Shown in pieces: positions 45,311 to 54,261 of a stretch of 64,000 nucleotides of DNA. The DNA is from Deltaproteobacteria bacterium (GTDB lineage Bacteria; Desulfobacterota; DSM-4660; Desulfatiglandales; HGW-15). The stretch covers positions 19,513 to 83,512 of the forward strand of contig JAFDEF010000009.1 of assembly GCA_019310485.1 (NCBI GenBank), given 5' to 3'. Position 1 is the first letter of the stretch. Each line of letters opens with the position of its first letter. Position numbers and translations under genes: made by a program. The notes beneath the pieces are model-generated. The model searched no databases. It had not been told where the DNA came from and saw nothing but the letters and a program-made list of their open reading frames with translations.

Positions 45311-47243
45311 AGCCTGGGAAAGGAGCGGAACACAAATCGAGATTACCAGGAATCTCACCATTCCGAAACTTTTCCTCCGGCAGTGCAAGAAATACGGGAA
45401 AAACAAGGTGGCAATGAGGGAAAAGGAGTTCGGCATCTGGCGACCCTTTACCTGGCAAGACTACTACGAAAATGTCAAGTACCTGTGTCTTGGCATGGTG
45501 AGCCTTGGCCTAAAAAAGGGTGACAAGGTGGCCATGATTGGGGATAACCGCCCTGAAGGACTCTGGGCCGAAATGGCCGCACTTTGTGCGGGCGCTATAG
45601 GCGTGTGGCTTTTTCAGGACTGCATGATTGACGAAGTACGCTACATTATTGACCACTCGGATGCCAAGTTCTTTGTGGGTGAAACTCAAGAAGAAGTGGA
45701 CAAGGCCCTTTCAATCAAGGACGAGTGCCCGAAACTCGAGAAAATTATCTGGGACGATCCAAAAGGAATGAGGCATTATCACCAGGACTTTCTGATTAGT
45801 ATAAGGAAAGTTCAAGAAATAGGAAGAGAAGTTGACAAAAGAGAGCCTCATCTTTTCGAAAAGCTTATCAATCAAGGCCACGGTGATGACATATGCCTTC
45901 TGTTCTATACGTCGGGAACTACGGCACTGCCTAAGGGTGCCCTTCTGAGCCACTGGAACATGTTGACAATGGGGCGAAACTTAATGGCTGTTGACCCTTG
46001 CTATGATACCGACGATTTTGTCTCCTACCTCCCTTTTGCATGGATCGGCGAGCAGATGATGTCTATATCCTGTGGCCTTCAGGTCGGATATACCATAAAC
46101 TTCCCGGAGGAGCCCGAAACAGCCAGAGAAGATATCCGCCAGATTGGACCTCATGTAATGTTTGCTCCGCCGAGGCTTTACGAGGGCATGACACGCCAGG
46201 TGCAGGTCAGGCATATCGATTCTGCCTGGATCAAGCGGAAAGTGTATGAATTTGCCACAAAGGTGGGTTATAAAGTTGCAAATCTCAAATTTGAGAAAAA
46301 GCCCATCCCGTGGACCTGGAAGTTTCTAAACTGGCTCGCTTATATAACAATGCAAAAGAAACTAAAAGATCACCTCGGAATGTCCAGACTCAGGCATGCC
46401 TATACAGGGGGTGCAGCCATGGGTCCTGATCACTTCCGCTTTTTTCATGCACTGGGCGTGAATCTCAAACAAATATACGGCCAGACCGAGATAGCCGGCA
46501 TCTCCATCGTCCACAGGGATGGGGATGTGAAATTTGACACGGTTGGTACCCCAATTCCCCAAACCGAGGTGCAGATAACAGAAGAGGGTGAAATCATATC
46601 CAGAAGCCCCTCTGTCTTCCAGGGATATTACAAAAATGAGGAAGCTACCAGGAAGACGCTCGTGAATGGTTGGCTGCACTCTGGTGACAGGGGTTTTATT
46701 GACGAAGACGGACACCTAGTGGTCTTTGATCGCTCAAAAGACGTTATGACCCTGAGCGACGGCAGACCATTTTCCCCCCAGTACCTTGAAACGAGACTCA
46801 AATTCAGCCCCTTTGTGCAGGAAGCATGGGTCGTGGGCGACAAGCGGGAATACGTTGCAGCAGTTATGTGCATTGATTATTCAGTTGTGGGCAAGTGGGC
46901 TGATGAAAGAAAAATAAACTACACCAGTTACCCTGAGTTATCGCAAAAACCTGAAGTCTACAACCTGATTCAAAAGCAAATCGAGGAGGCAAATAAAGAT
47001 CTTCCTGAACCGGCTAAGATCCGGAAGTTTGTTAACCTTTACAAAGTATTTGATGCTGATGATGAAGAGCTTACAAGAACCAGCAAGCTCAGAAGGGCAT
47101 TTGTGGAAAAAAGATACAAGGATATTGTAGATGCACTCTACTCCGATGCAGACACGGTTCACATGGACACAACGATTACTTACGAAGACGGCAGGGAGCA
47201 ACGTATCAAAACGGATCTGCGAATCCAGGAAATCAAAATCTGA
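45294..47243 (+). CDS. AMP-forming acyl-CoA ligase (long-chain fatty-acid CoA ligase-like)
   Basis: A 649-residue ANL-superfamily ligase that activates a carboxylic acid to its CoA thioester via an acyl-AMP. The P-loop is YTSGTTALPKGALLSH, the A5 motif is GQTEIAG, and the adenylate loop is LHSGDRGFIDEDGHLVVFDRSKD. The size and DEVRYIIDHSDAKFFV segment match ligases of the long-chain (FadD15-like) group. The usual catalytic lysine region near the C-terminus is KLRR in TRTSKLRRAFV. It overlaps livG by 17 bases (ATG 45294, GGAGAGGAGG upstream), so it is co-expressed with the transporter and may activate its cargo. Confidence 0.9.
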   Translation: MPPGGRAWERSGTQIEITRNLTIPKLFLRQCKKYGKNKVAMREKEFGIWRPFTWQDYYENVKYLCLGMVSLGLKKGDKVAMIGDNRPEGLWAEMAALCAGAIGVWLFQDCMIDEVRYIIDHSDAKFFVGETQEEVDKALSIKDECPKLEKIIWDDPKGMRHYHQDFLISIRKVQEIGREVDKREPHLFEKLINQGHGDDICLLFYTSGTTALPKGALLSHWNMLTMGRNLMAVDPCYDTDDFVSYLPFAWIGEQMMSISCGLQVGYTINFPEEPETAREDIRQIGPHVMFAPPRLYEGMTRQVQVRHIDSAWIKRKVYEFATKVGYKVANLKFEKKPIPWTWKFLNWLAYITMQKKLKDHLGMSRLRHAYTGGAAMGPDHFRFFHALGVNLKQIYGQTEIAGISIVHRDGDVKFDTVGTPIPQTEVQITEEGEIISRSPSVFQGYYKNEEATRKTLVNGWLHSGDRGFIDEDGHLVVFDRSKDVMTLSDGRPFSPQYLETRLKFSPFVQEAWVVGDKREYVAAVMCIDYSVVGKWADERKINYTSYPELSQKPEVYNLIQKQIEEANKDLPEPAKIRKFVNLYKVFDADDEELTRTSKLRRAFVEKRYKDIVDALYSDADTVHMDTTITYEDGREQRIKTDLRIQEIKI

Positions 47244-47248
47244 CGGCT

Positions 47249-47388
47249 TCGTAAAAAGTCCATCTGCTGCGTTGCGCTTCATGTTTAGTCATTGCGACGT
47301 ACCTTAAAGTACGCCTCATTCCTAAACATTTGCGCGCCTTGCATCTGGAGCTTTTTACTGTGCCGTCTGCGTTGATGACTTTTTACGA
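47249..47388. repeat. 140-bp palindromic MITE-like element
   Basis: Perfect 12-bp terminal inverted repeats TCGTAAAAAGTC (47249-47260) and GACTTTTTACGA (47377-47388). The centre is another palindrome, CGTAC...GTACG (47298-47302, 47309-47313), flanked by matching ATGTTTAG/CTAAACAT arms. It begins 6 bases after the ligase stop and ends 35 bases before livH, so it is co-transcribed. It has no coding capacity, as expected of a nonautonomous element or repeat-derived hairpin. Confidence 0.8.
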
Positions 47389-47423
47389 GGTTATCAGAAT
47401 CTAGACAGGATGGGATTTGATCA

Positions 47424-48308
47424 ATGGAACTTTTCTTGATGACCCTCATAACCGGCATCCTTGTAGGTGGAATATATGCCCTTGTTGCGCTTGGATGGGT
47501 TCTTATCTACAAGTGTTCCGGGGTTCTGAACCTGGCTATGGGTGAGCTGACTCTTATTGGAGCATATGTGACGCTCACCTTTTACGAAATGGGCATTCCG
47601 TTTATTCTCGCTGTGGTTTGTACTCTTCTTGTGGGCGTAGCGCTCGGTTTTCTTACCGAGAGGATCTTCCTGGACAAGCTGATCGGGGAACCAATCTTGA
47701 GCGTCATCATGGTGACTGTGGGGCTCTCATTCTTCTTTAAGGGTATGGTGGAATTTTTCTGGGGAACCGATACCAGGGTGTTCGACCCTCCAGTCTTTGC
47801 AATTACACCCATCAATATCGGGTACATAAAAATCTCGCCCGTTTACCTCTGGTCATTTGTGCTGGCCATTGTGTTGCTTATTATTCTGGTTGCCTTCTTT
47901 AAATACACCCGCTGGGGCCTTTCAATGCAGGCTACGGCCGATGATGAAACAGCCGCCCTCTCCCTTGGGGTGAGTGCCCGCTTTGTGTATGCTGCCGCGT
48001 GGGCCATCGCATTTATGAGTGCAGGGGTTGGTGGTGCGCTTTTGGGAAACATCAATGGAGTGAATATCTCAATCGGCTATCTGGGGCTTCTTGTTCTGCC
48101 CGCCGTGGTGCTGGGCGGGCTCAACTCGGTTCCCGGAGCCATTGTAGGAGGTATTATTATCGGCATACTTCAGAATCTTTCCGGAACTTACCTTGACCAG
48201 TTTTTCCCTGGCGGAGTAAAGCAAATCATGCCTTTTGCTTTCATGGCCGTTTTCCTTCTGTTCAAGCCTTACGGGCTCTGGGGATGGGAAAGGATAGAAA
48301 GAGTCTGA
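47424..48308 (+). CDS. ABC transporter permease (LivH family)
   Basis: A 294-residue inner-membrane permease with about eight hydrophobic segments. Family features are GGIYALVALGWVLIYKCSGVLNLA, the cytosolic TRWGLSMQATADDETAALSLGV loop that contacts the ATPase (given here in shortened form), and VLGGLNSVPGAIVGG. It pairs with LivM downstream. ATG 47424 lies after the palindromic element. Confidence 0.93.
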   Translation: MELFLMTLITGILVGGIYALVALGWVLIYKCSGVLNLAMGELTLIGAYVTLTFYEMGIPFILAVVCTLLVGVALGFLTERIFLDKLIGEPILSVIMVTVGLSFFFKGMVEFFWGTDTRVFDPPVFAITPINIGYIKISPVYLWSFVLAIVLLIILVAFFKYTRWGLSMQATADDETAALSLGVSARFVYAAAWAIAFMSAGVGGALLGNINGVNISIGYLGLLVLPAVVLGGLNSVPGAIVGGIIIGILQNLSGTYLDQFFPGGVKQIMPFAFMAVFLLFKPYGLWGWERIERV

Positions 48309-48348
48309 GTGTGGTGCTAGAAACCTAAATTTGGGGTGAGGTCAACGA

Positions 48349-49449
48349 ATGTCCGGCGTATGGCTGCCGTGCGGCGACTACCATCAAACATATTCAGAAG
48401 ACCAGGGCTGGTGGCAAACAACTTTCATCAAGACAAAAATGATCCTCCTGTTGGCTATCATGTTCCTAGGCATTCCACTGCTTGCTCCGGAGTACTGGGT
48501 GGGGGTCGCCAACATGGTGGGCTACACTGCAATGGGGGCTCTCGGAGTCCAGCTTCTCATAGGCTATACGGGCCTTATCACCCTGGGGCACGCGGCTTTC
48601 ATTGCAGTGGGGGCTTACACCAGCACCCTTCTGGTGCTGCGGTTTCCCTGGCCTGAGTTCATAGTTCATTGGGGCTTATCCTATCCGATAAGTATCATAG
48701 TAGCAGGGATTTTTGCGGGTTTTTGGAGCGTGCTCTTCGGGCTTCCTTCTGCAAAGGTCAAAGGGTTCTATCTTATCTTAACCACCATGGCGGCCCAGTT
48801 TATTACCGTTGACTTTATCCTGACACAGTATGTAAGCCGTATCGGAGGTCGAGGCCAGGCCTTTTCACTGCCCCCCGGAACAATACATGTGGGGCCGTGG
48901 GTCATAGATAGCGATCGCAAGATCTATTACGTGATGGCAGTTCTCCTTACCCTGATGGTAATTGTTATGGCGAACCTACTTCGGTCAAAGCCGGGGCGTG
49001 CCTGGGTTGCGATCCGGGATAACGACATTGCCGCCGAAGCCCTGGGAATCAATATTGTCTGGTACAAACTGCTCGCCTTTTTTGTGGCGGGTTTCTTTGG
49101 AGGTCTTGCCGGGGCTTTCTGGATAAGCAATACCGCGGCCTTAAGCCCGGAACACTTTCCATGGTTCTGGTCTTTGTGGCTCGTGGGCGTGATTCTGATT
49201 GGAGGAGTCGGGTCCATTCATGGAACGATCTTCGGTTCACTTTTCATGGTGGTTGTAATGGAGCTCCTCCAGTGGGCTGTAATACCCCTGTCGGAATACT
49301 ATCCAAAATTGCTGATTGATTTTGCTTACATAAAGGATTCAGCCTTTGGCCTGGCCATTTGCGCTTTTCTCATTTACGAGCCAAACGGCCTTGCTTATCG
49401 CTGGTGGCAGGTCAAGAACTACTTTAACTTGTGGCCATTTTCTTACTAG
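48349..49449 (+). CDS. ABC transporter permease (LivM family)
   Basis: A 366-residue inner-membrane permease. Family motifs are LIGYTGLITLGHAAFIAVGAY, the coupling loop LRSKPGRAWVAIRDNDIAAEAL and VGVILIGGVGSIHGTIFGS. The first 28 residues (MSGVWLPCGDYHQTYSED) are hydrophilic and not typical of LivM, so they form an N-terminal extension. A GGGGTGAGG ribosome site precedes ATG 48349. The stop is followed by 110 bases before the binding protein. Confidence 0.92.
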   Translation: MSGVWLPCGDYHQTYSEDQGWWQTTFIKTKMILLLAIMFLGIPLLAPEYWVGVANMVGYTAMGALGVQLLIGYTGLITLGHAAFIAVGAYTSTLLVLRFPWPEFIVHWGLSYPISIIVAGIFAGFWSVLFGLPSAKVKGFYLILTTMAAQFITVDFILTQYVSRIGGRGQAFSLPPGTIHVGPWVIDSDRKIYYVMAVLLTLMVIVMANLLRSKPGRAWVAIRDNDIAAEALGINIVWYKLLAFFVAGFFGGLAGAFWISNTAALSPEHFPWFWSLWLVGVILIGGVGSIHGTIFGSLFMVVVMELLQWAVIPLSEYYPKLLIDFAYIKDSAFGLAICAFLIYEPNGLAYRWWQVKNYFNLWPFSY

Positions 49450-49560
49450 AACCTGTTGAGCGTTCCAAGTTTCAGGCGGAAAGGGGGTGAGAAACAGGCA
49501 ACACACTTCATTTGGCAACTGGGCTTTAATCTCATTTCTTAACTACAAAAGGGGGAAGCT

Positions 49561-50805
49561 ATGAAAAGAATTACATTTGCAAAGTGGTTGATACCAGCGC
49601 TGGCGCTGGTTTTCCTTGTTGGCTTTTCCACAACAGGCTTGGCAAAGGTAATAAAGGTAGGAGGCATCATGGATACCACCGGGGCCACCTCAGACGTGGG
49701 AAAAGATTATGCTATAGGAATGGATGAAGCATTCAAGTATATCAACTCCCAGGGTGGCGTCAACGGCACTAAAATAAAATATACCTGGTTTGACTACGGC
49801 TATCGGATTCCTGAGGCAATAACCAAGTACAAGTTGCTCAAAAGACTTGGCAGCATCGCCATAATGGGATGGGGAACCGGAGACACCGAGGCCCTTTCAC
49901 CCACAATCAACAAGGACAAAATACCTTATGTGTCTGCATCTTATTCAGCACACCTGACCGATCCGAAGAAAACAGCTTATAACCTTTTCTTCTCTTCTGA
50001 TTACTCCACTAATGCAAGGGCCTGCATCACAGCCTGGTTTGACAAGAAATGGCCGAAACATCCTGATTACGGAAAGAGAAAGCCCAGGTTTGCATGTGCT
50101 TACATGTTCGCATCTCCGTATTGCAGCGCGCCAATCAAGGCAATAAAGGACCACGCCCGGCTTCTGGGGTTTGAGATCGGCCCTGACCAGGATGTGTCCT
50201 TGTTTGCCCTGGACACAAAGAGCCAGATAATGGCGCTCAAGAAATTCAAGCCCGACCTTGTATGGCACGGAAATACCACAATGTCCGTTTCAGCCACCAT
50301 CAGGGATGCATACGCCCTGGGGCTAGGCGCGGACTGGATTATCAACAACTGGGGATTTGATGAAAACCTGCCGCGTCTTGCAGGAGAGGCTGCAGAAGGA
50401 GTAATGGGAGCTACTCCGTGCGCGTTTTACGGGCAAAACTATAAGTTCATGGATGTTGTGTTGGCATCGGCAAAAAAGTACAATCCTGGTGTGCCTCAAG
50501 CAAAAAGACTCATCCGCACGATTCAAGCCTGGGGAGATGCGCTCATTTTGTGGGAAGCATTGAAGCGGGCTGACAAAGCAGGTGATCTTTCAGGACCGGG
50601 TATCATGAAGAAGGGCTTCGAGACTTTTCGCAAATTTGATATCGGTCTGGGAGCGTCACCCATCACTTTTACAGCCACCGATCATAGGCCCACGACCGGC
50701 TGCCTTGTTCAGGAATGGAAAAACGGCAAGTTTCAAGAGGTGGAAAGGGTGGACCTGAAGGCTCGATGGCCGGAGAAATGGGAAAAAGAGTGGCTTGGCT
50801 GGTAG
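49561..50805 (+). CDS. Periplasmic substrate-binding protein (LivK-like, Peripla_BP_6)
   Basis: A 414-residue exported binding protein. The signal peptide is MKRITFAKWLIPALALVFLV followed by GFSTTGLAK. The mature part begins VIKVGGIMDTTGATSDVGKDYAIG, the type I periplasmic fold. The ligand cannot be told; relatives bind branched-chain amino acids, amides, short-chain and aromatic acids. Genomic context (acyl-CoA ligase between the ATPase and permease genes) favours a carboxylic acid. GGGGGA precedes ATG 49561. Confidence 0.9.
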   Translation: MKRITFAKWLIPALALVFLVGFSTTGLAKVIKVGGIMDTTGATSDVGKDYAIGMDEAFKYINSQGGVNGTKIKYTWFDYGYRIPEAITKYKLLKRLGSIAIMGWGTGDTEALSPTINKDKIPYVSASYSAHLTDPKKTAYNLFFSSDYSTNARACITAWFDKKWPKHPDYGKRKPRFACAYMFASPYCSAPIKAIKDHARLLGFEIGPDQDVSLFALDTKSQIMALKKFKPDLVWHGNTTMSVSATIRDAYALGLGADWIINNWGFDENLPRLAGEAAEGVMGATPCAFYGQNYKFMDVVLASAKKYNPGVPQAKRLIRTIQAWGDALILWEALKRADKAGDLSGPGIMKKGFETFRKFDIGLGASPITFTATDHRPTTGCLVQEWKNGKFQEVERVDLKARWPEKWEKEWLGW

Positions 50806-50859
50806 TCTAATGGAATAGCTCTATGCGGGCTGAAACTACCACCCTTGGAGGTTAAGCTT

Positions 50860-51669
50860 TTGGAAGCTGCAGAATCCATCCTGAGAATCAACAATATCGA
50901 GGTCAAGTACCATGAAGTAATTCTGGTATTGAAAGGAGTCTCCATCGAAGTACCCAGGGGCGGCATTGTAGCGCTTCTGGGGGCCAATGGCGCAGGAAAA
51001 AGCACGACCCTGAAGGCTGTTTCCGGTTTGTTGAAAACCGAAGACGGCGAGGTTACAGACGGTGCTATTGAGTACGAGGGCAGATCCATCCACCACGAGA
51101 AGGCGGCCAATATAGCCAAGATGGGTATTGTACAGGTTATTGAGGGGCGCCGGGTTTTTGAACACCTCACGGTGGAAGAGAACCTCAAGGTCGGGGCGCA
51201 CTTGAGAAAAACAAGGTCTGTGAAGGACAGTTTGGAACTGGTTTATCATTACTTTCCCAGGCTCCGCGAGAAACGAAACGAGGTTGCAGGGTTTGTAAGC
51301 GGCGGCGAGCAGCAGATGACGGTTGTGGGAAGGGCCCTCATGACTGAGCCCAAACTTGTCCTTCTGGATGAGCCTTCCATGGGTCTTGCCCCTAAACTCA
51401 TCCGCGATATTTTCAACATCATAATGCAGCTCAATAAGGAGCAGAAAATATCAATACTCCTGGTCGAGCAAAATGTCAAGCTGGCGCTGAGTGTGGCTCC
51501 TTATGCTTACGTTATGGAGACCGGCCGAATCGTGATGGATGATACCTCTGAGAAGCTAAGCCAGAACGAGGATATTAAGGATTTCTATCTCGGCCTCACT
51601 GATAAGGGTGGGAGGAAGAGTTTCCGCGATGTCAAGCACTACAAGCGCAGAAAAAGATGGCTGACATAG
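50860..51669 (+). CDS. Branched-chain-type ABC transporter ATPase (LivF family)
   Basis: A 269-residue ATPase subunit. Walker A is GANGAGKST, the signature loop VSGGEQQM, and Walker B KLVLLDEPSMGLAP. The start is taken as TTG 50860 because GGAGG lies 9 bases upstream; a TTG at 50845 would overlap that site. The C-terminus carries an extra basic tail (KHYKRRKRWLT) beyond the usual LivF end. It completes the five-component transporter. Confidence 0.9.
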   Translation: MEAAESILRINNIEVKYHEVILVLKGVSIEVPRGGIVALLGANGAGKSTTLKAVSGLLKTEDGEVTDGAIEYEGRSIHHEKAANIAKMGIVQVIEGRRVFEHLTVEENLKVGAHLRKTRSVKDSLELVYHYFPRLREKRNEVAGFVSGGEQQMTVVGRALMTEPKLVLLDEPSMGLAPKLIRDIFNIIMQLNKEQKISILLVEQNVKLALSVAPYAYVMETGRIVMDDTSEKLSQNEDIKDFYLGLTDKGGRKSFRDVKHYKRRKRWLT

Positions 51670-51725
51670 TTGGATAGGCTCCTGCGCTTCTTTATAAACG
51701 GTTTCGCTTTTGAAAGGGAGGTCAT

Positions 51726-52325
51726 ATGATGAATAAGAAACTCGCATTGATAGTTGTTCTTTTCTTCGCCATGGGGGCGATCTTAAGCTCCTGCGCATTC
51801 TTGCAGAAGCCGACAGAGTCCAACTTCAAGGACCCTCTAATAAAACTAAGTTCCATCCAACCCAGTTACTACGAAGGCTTCTGGTATTATGGAAAAGCCA
51901 AACCTGCCATGGGTAAAGCCCCAAAGGGTGGGGGATCTTCGCCCGTTACACTTGATTTTGTTTTCGAAATCACCAATCCCAATAAGTATCCCATTCAGTT
52001 GGAATCCTCCAGTTTCTTCCTCTACTTTGATGACTATGAGCTACGGGTCGTTCATGACTCCAACCCAATGTGGATACCACCGGGCAAAACCAATACAAAG
52101 GTGATGCATGTAACGCTCACTCCGTTTTCCACGTTTGTGAAATTCTTGCTGGCTTCTAAACAATTGGCGTTGCAAAGGGGCGACAAGCCCTGGGTCAAAA
52201 TCAAGGAGTGGTGGACAAAACTGCCTGAAATGTCCTTTCCAATTGACCTGAAGGAAGGTAGTTTCACCTTTACCGCCGATGGGGTGACAAAAGTAGTTCC
52301 TATTTCGATAAGGTATCAGCAGTAA
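51726..52325 (+). CDS. Lipoprotein with LEA14/WHy-like domain
   Basis: A 199-residue exported lipoprotein: signal peptide MNKKLALIVVLFFAM and lipobox LSSC with Cys at about residue 23. The following domain has the LEA14/WHy-like pattern VTLDFVFEITNPNKYPIQLESSSFFLYFD. Proteins of this kind are thought to stabilise membranes or other proteins during stress. Start could be ATG 51726 or 51729; the second has better spacing to AGGGAGG. It follows livF by 56 bases and may be part of that unit. A role in transport is not established. Confidence 0.75.
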   Translation: MMNKKLALIVVLFFAMGAILSSCAFLQKPTESNFKDPLIKLSSIQPSYYEGFWYYGKAKPAMGKAPKGGGSSPVTLDFVFEITNPNKYPIQLESSSFFLYFDDYELRVVHDSNPMWIPPGKTNTKVMHVTLTPFSTFVKFLLASKQLALQRGDKPWVKIKEWWTKLPEMSFPIDLKEGSFTFTADGVTKVVPISIRYQQ

Positions 52326-52334
52326 TAACCTAAC

Positions 52335-52459
52335 GGGGTCAGGTCTTGACATTTGACTCAAAGACCGGATTACAAGGTTTTTGAAAGCATGAATCAGGGA
52401 CAGGAAAACCATACGAGGCTAACCCTGGAAGATTGAGTCAAATGTCAAGACCTGACCCC
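52335..52459. repeat. 125-bp element with perfect 27-bp inverted repeats
   Basis: Left arm 52335-52361 starts GGGGTCAGGTCTTGACAT; right arm 52433-52459 is its exact reverse complement, ending ATGTCAAGACCTGACCCC. About 70 bases lie between. I recognise the arm as resembling extragenic repeats mobilised by REP-associated tyrosine transposases in deltaproteobacteria, but no such transposase is in the window. The right arm overlaps the start of recO. Confidence 0.88.
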
Positions 52460-53194
52460 ATCATTTCCCCTGCCATTATAACGCGAGTTAAAGAGTTTGG
52501 TGAATCTGATCTCCTGGTTACTTTTTTCACGCGTGAGAGCGGCCTTCAAAAAGGCGTGGCTAAAGGTGCAAGACGAAGCTTAAAGCGCTTCGTTAACTGC
52601 CTTGACGCTTTCTGCCTTGCAAGCCTTGAGTACACACCCAAGAAACAACGGGATCTGTGCTTTATTCATTCAGGAAAGCTACTTGAGGCTCACCAGGGTC
52701 TTAGATCTGAGTATGGATCCTTTTCTAGGGCCAGCTTCATAGTGGAGCTGGCAGAGACCCTTTTTCCCCCGGGTGTTTCGGATCCCAGAGTGTTCGATCT
52801 TTTAAAAGACAGCCTCAAAGCTCTATCCGATGAAGGTGGGAATATTCTTATTCCCATAACTTTCGAAGCGAGAGCCATGGCAATCGGCGGATACCGGATT
52901 AATCTTGAAAAATGCTGTATTTGCGGAAGAGCTTACAAAGGAGAAGGAAGAGCTGTCTTCGTCCGGGAAAAGGGAGGGATTTCATGTCTTGGCTGCAGGC
53001 AGGAATCAGCTCTTTCCCCCGGTATGGAACCTGAAAGTATCAGGGCACTGAGACAGATGCAGGACAATGATCTGGGCCAATTGAAAGGCCTGGACTTGAG
53101 CGGAGGATGTCTCAAGGAGATAAAAAACGTTCTCAAACTCCATAGAGAATACCGCCTGGAAAAGAGGCTCAAAACCGCCAAGTTTCTCGACTAA
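52442..53194 (+). CDS. recO: DNA repair protein RecO, start codon within an inverted repeat
   Basis: A 250-residue recombination mediator that acts with RecF/RecR to load RecA onto SSB-coated DNA. The OB fold is VKEFGESDLLVTFFTRESGL followed by VAKGARRS; four cysteines (CCICGRAYKGEG and SCLGCRQE) make the zinc site. ATG 52442 and an alternative TTG 52433 both lie inside the right arm of the element at 52335-52459, so the first six residues (MSRPDP) are repeat-encoded. Normal RecO N-termini have no such prefix. The core domain appears intact. Confidence 0.9.
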   Translation: MSRPDPIISPAIITRVKEFGESDLLVTFFTRESGLQKGVAKGARRSLKRFVNCLDAFCLASLEYTPKKQRDLCFIHSGKLLEAHQGLRSEYGSFSRASFIVELAETLFPPGVSDPRVFDLLKDSLKALSDEGGNILIPITFEARAMAIGGYRINLEKCCICGRAYKGEGRAVFVREKGGISCLGCRQESALSPGMEPESIRALRQMQDNDLGQLKGLDLSGGCLKEIKNVLKLHREYRLEKRLKTAKFLD

Positions 53195-53212
53195 GAGGCT
53201 GTCGGAAAACGC

Positions 53213-53240
53213 CCATCTGCCATTCGACAGGCTCATGGCC
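53213..53240. repeat. 28-bp dispersed hairpin repeat, copy 2
   Basis: Same as the element at 23280-23307 but with stem GCCAT (53219-53223) and ATGGC (53235-53239); the loop TCGACAGGCTC is identical. It lies between recO and the glyQ promoter. Confidence 0.75.
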
Positions 53241-53272
53241 TTTGATGGCGGATCAGGGGGATCCTGCTTCTG

Positions 53273-53301
53273 TTGACATTATATCTTTCAGGTGATAACA
53301 A
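53273..53301 (+). promoter_or_regulatory. Probable glyQS promoter
   Basis: TTGACA (53273-53278), a 17-base spacer and TAACAA (53296-53301), 54 bases upstream of glyQ. Confidence 0.5.
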
Positions 53302-53354
53302 TTCAGCCCTCAATTCGACTTATTTGATGTAAGCGTAATGCACCGGGACCAAAA

Positions 53355-54248
53355 ATGACATTTCAGGAACTTATTTTCGCACTTGAAAAATTCTGGGCCG
53401 ATAGAGGATGTGTGATTCAGCAACCTTATGACCTGGAGGTCGGGGCAGGCACTTTCAACCCTGCCACCCTCCTCAGAGCTCTCGGGCCTGAACCCTGGGC
53501 CGTTGCTTATGTCGAGCCCTCCAGGCGGCCCACAGATGGCCGCTACGGGGAGAATCCAAATCGCCTGGGCCACTATTACCAGTACCAGGTGATAATTAAG
53601 CCGTCTCCCATTGAAATACAGGAAATCTACCTCGACAGCCTGAGGGCCCTTGGCATTGATCCACTGGATCATGATATTCGCTTTGTTGAAGATGACTGGG
53701 AATCCCCGACTCTTGGAGCCTCTGGGCTAGGTTGGGAAGTATGGCTTGACGGCATGGAAATTACCCAGTTCACTTACTTTCAACTGGCGGGCAGCGTCAG
53801 GCTCGACCCCATCTCTGTAGAAATAACCTACGGTCTTGAACGTATCGCCATGTACCTCCAGGAAAAGGAAAGCGTCTTTGATCTGATGTGGAATGAGAAA
53901 ATTACATATGGCGATGTACACAAGAAAGGTGAGTGGGAGCTCTCGGTCTACAGTTTTGAGCTGGCTGATGTGGAGATGCTCCTGAAGATGTTTGATATGT
54001 GCGAGCAGGAATCCCTGAAAATCAGCGCCCACGGGATTGTTCTTCCAGCCTATGACTACTGCCTGAAGTGCTCTCATATCTTTAACATTCTTGAAGCCCG
54101 CGCGGCAATCAGCGTAACTGAAAGGACAAAATACATTGACCGAATTAGAAATCTTGCCCGACTGGTTGCCAAGAACTACCTTGCCCAGAGAGAACAAATG
54201 GGCTATCCCCTGTTGAATGCTGAGAAACAAGTGACGAGAAACAAGTGA
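53355..54248 (+). CDS. glyQ: Glycyl-tRNA synthetase alpha subunit
   Basis: A 297-residue catalytic subunit of the bacterial alpha2beta2 glycyl-tRNA synthetase. It begins [32 protein letters not shown] (shown here only in part by FWADRGC, IQQPYD) and contains [20 protein letters not shown], and the class II motif 3 [13 protein letters not shown]. The small gap of 13 bases to glyS supports one transcript. The split form is a feature of most proteobacteria. Confidence 0.97.
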   Translation: MTFQELIFALEKFWADRGCVIQQPYDLEVGAGTFNPATLLRALGPEPWAVAYVEPSRRPTDGRYGENPNRLGHYYQYQVIIKPSPIEIQEIYLDSLRALGIDPLDHDIRFVEDDWESPTLGASGLGWEVWLDGMEITQFTYFQLAGSVRLDPISVEITYGLERIAMYLQEKESVFDLMWNEKITYGDVHKKGEWELSVYSFELADVEMLLKMFDMCEQESLKISAHGIVLPAYDYCLKCSHIFNILEARAAISVTERTKYIDRIRNLARLVAKNYLAQREQMGYPLLNAEKQVTRNK

Positions 54249-54261
54249 CGAGTATAAAGGT

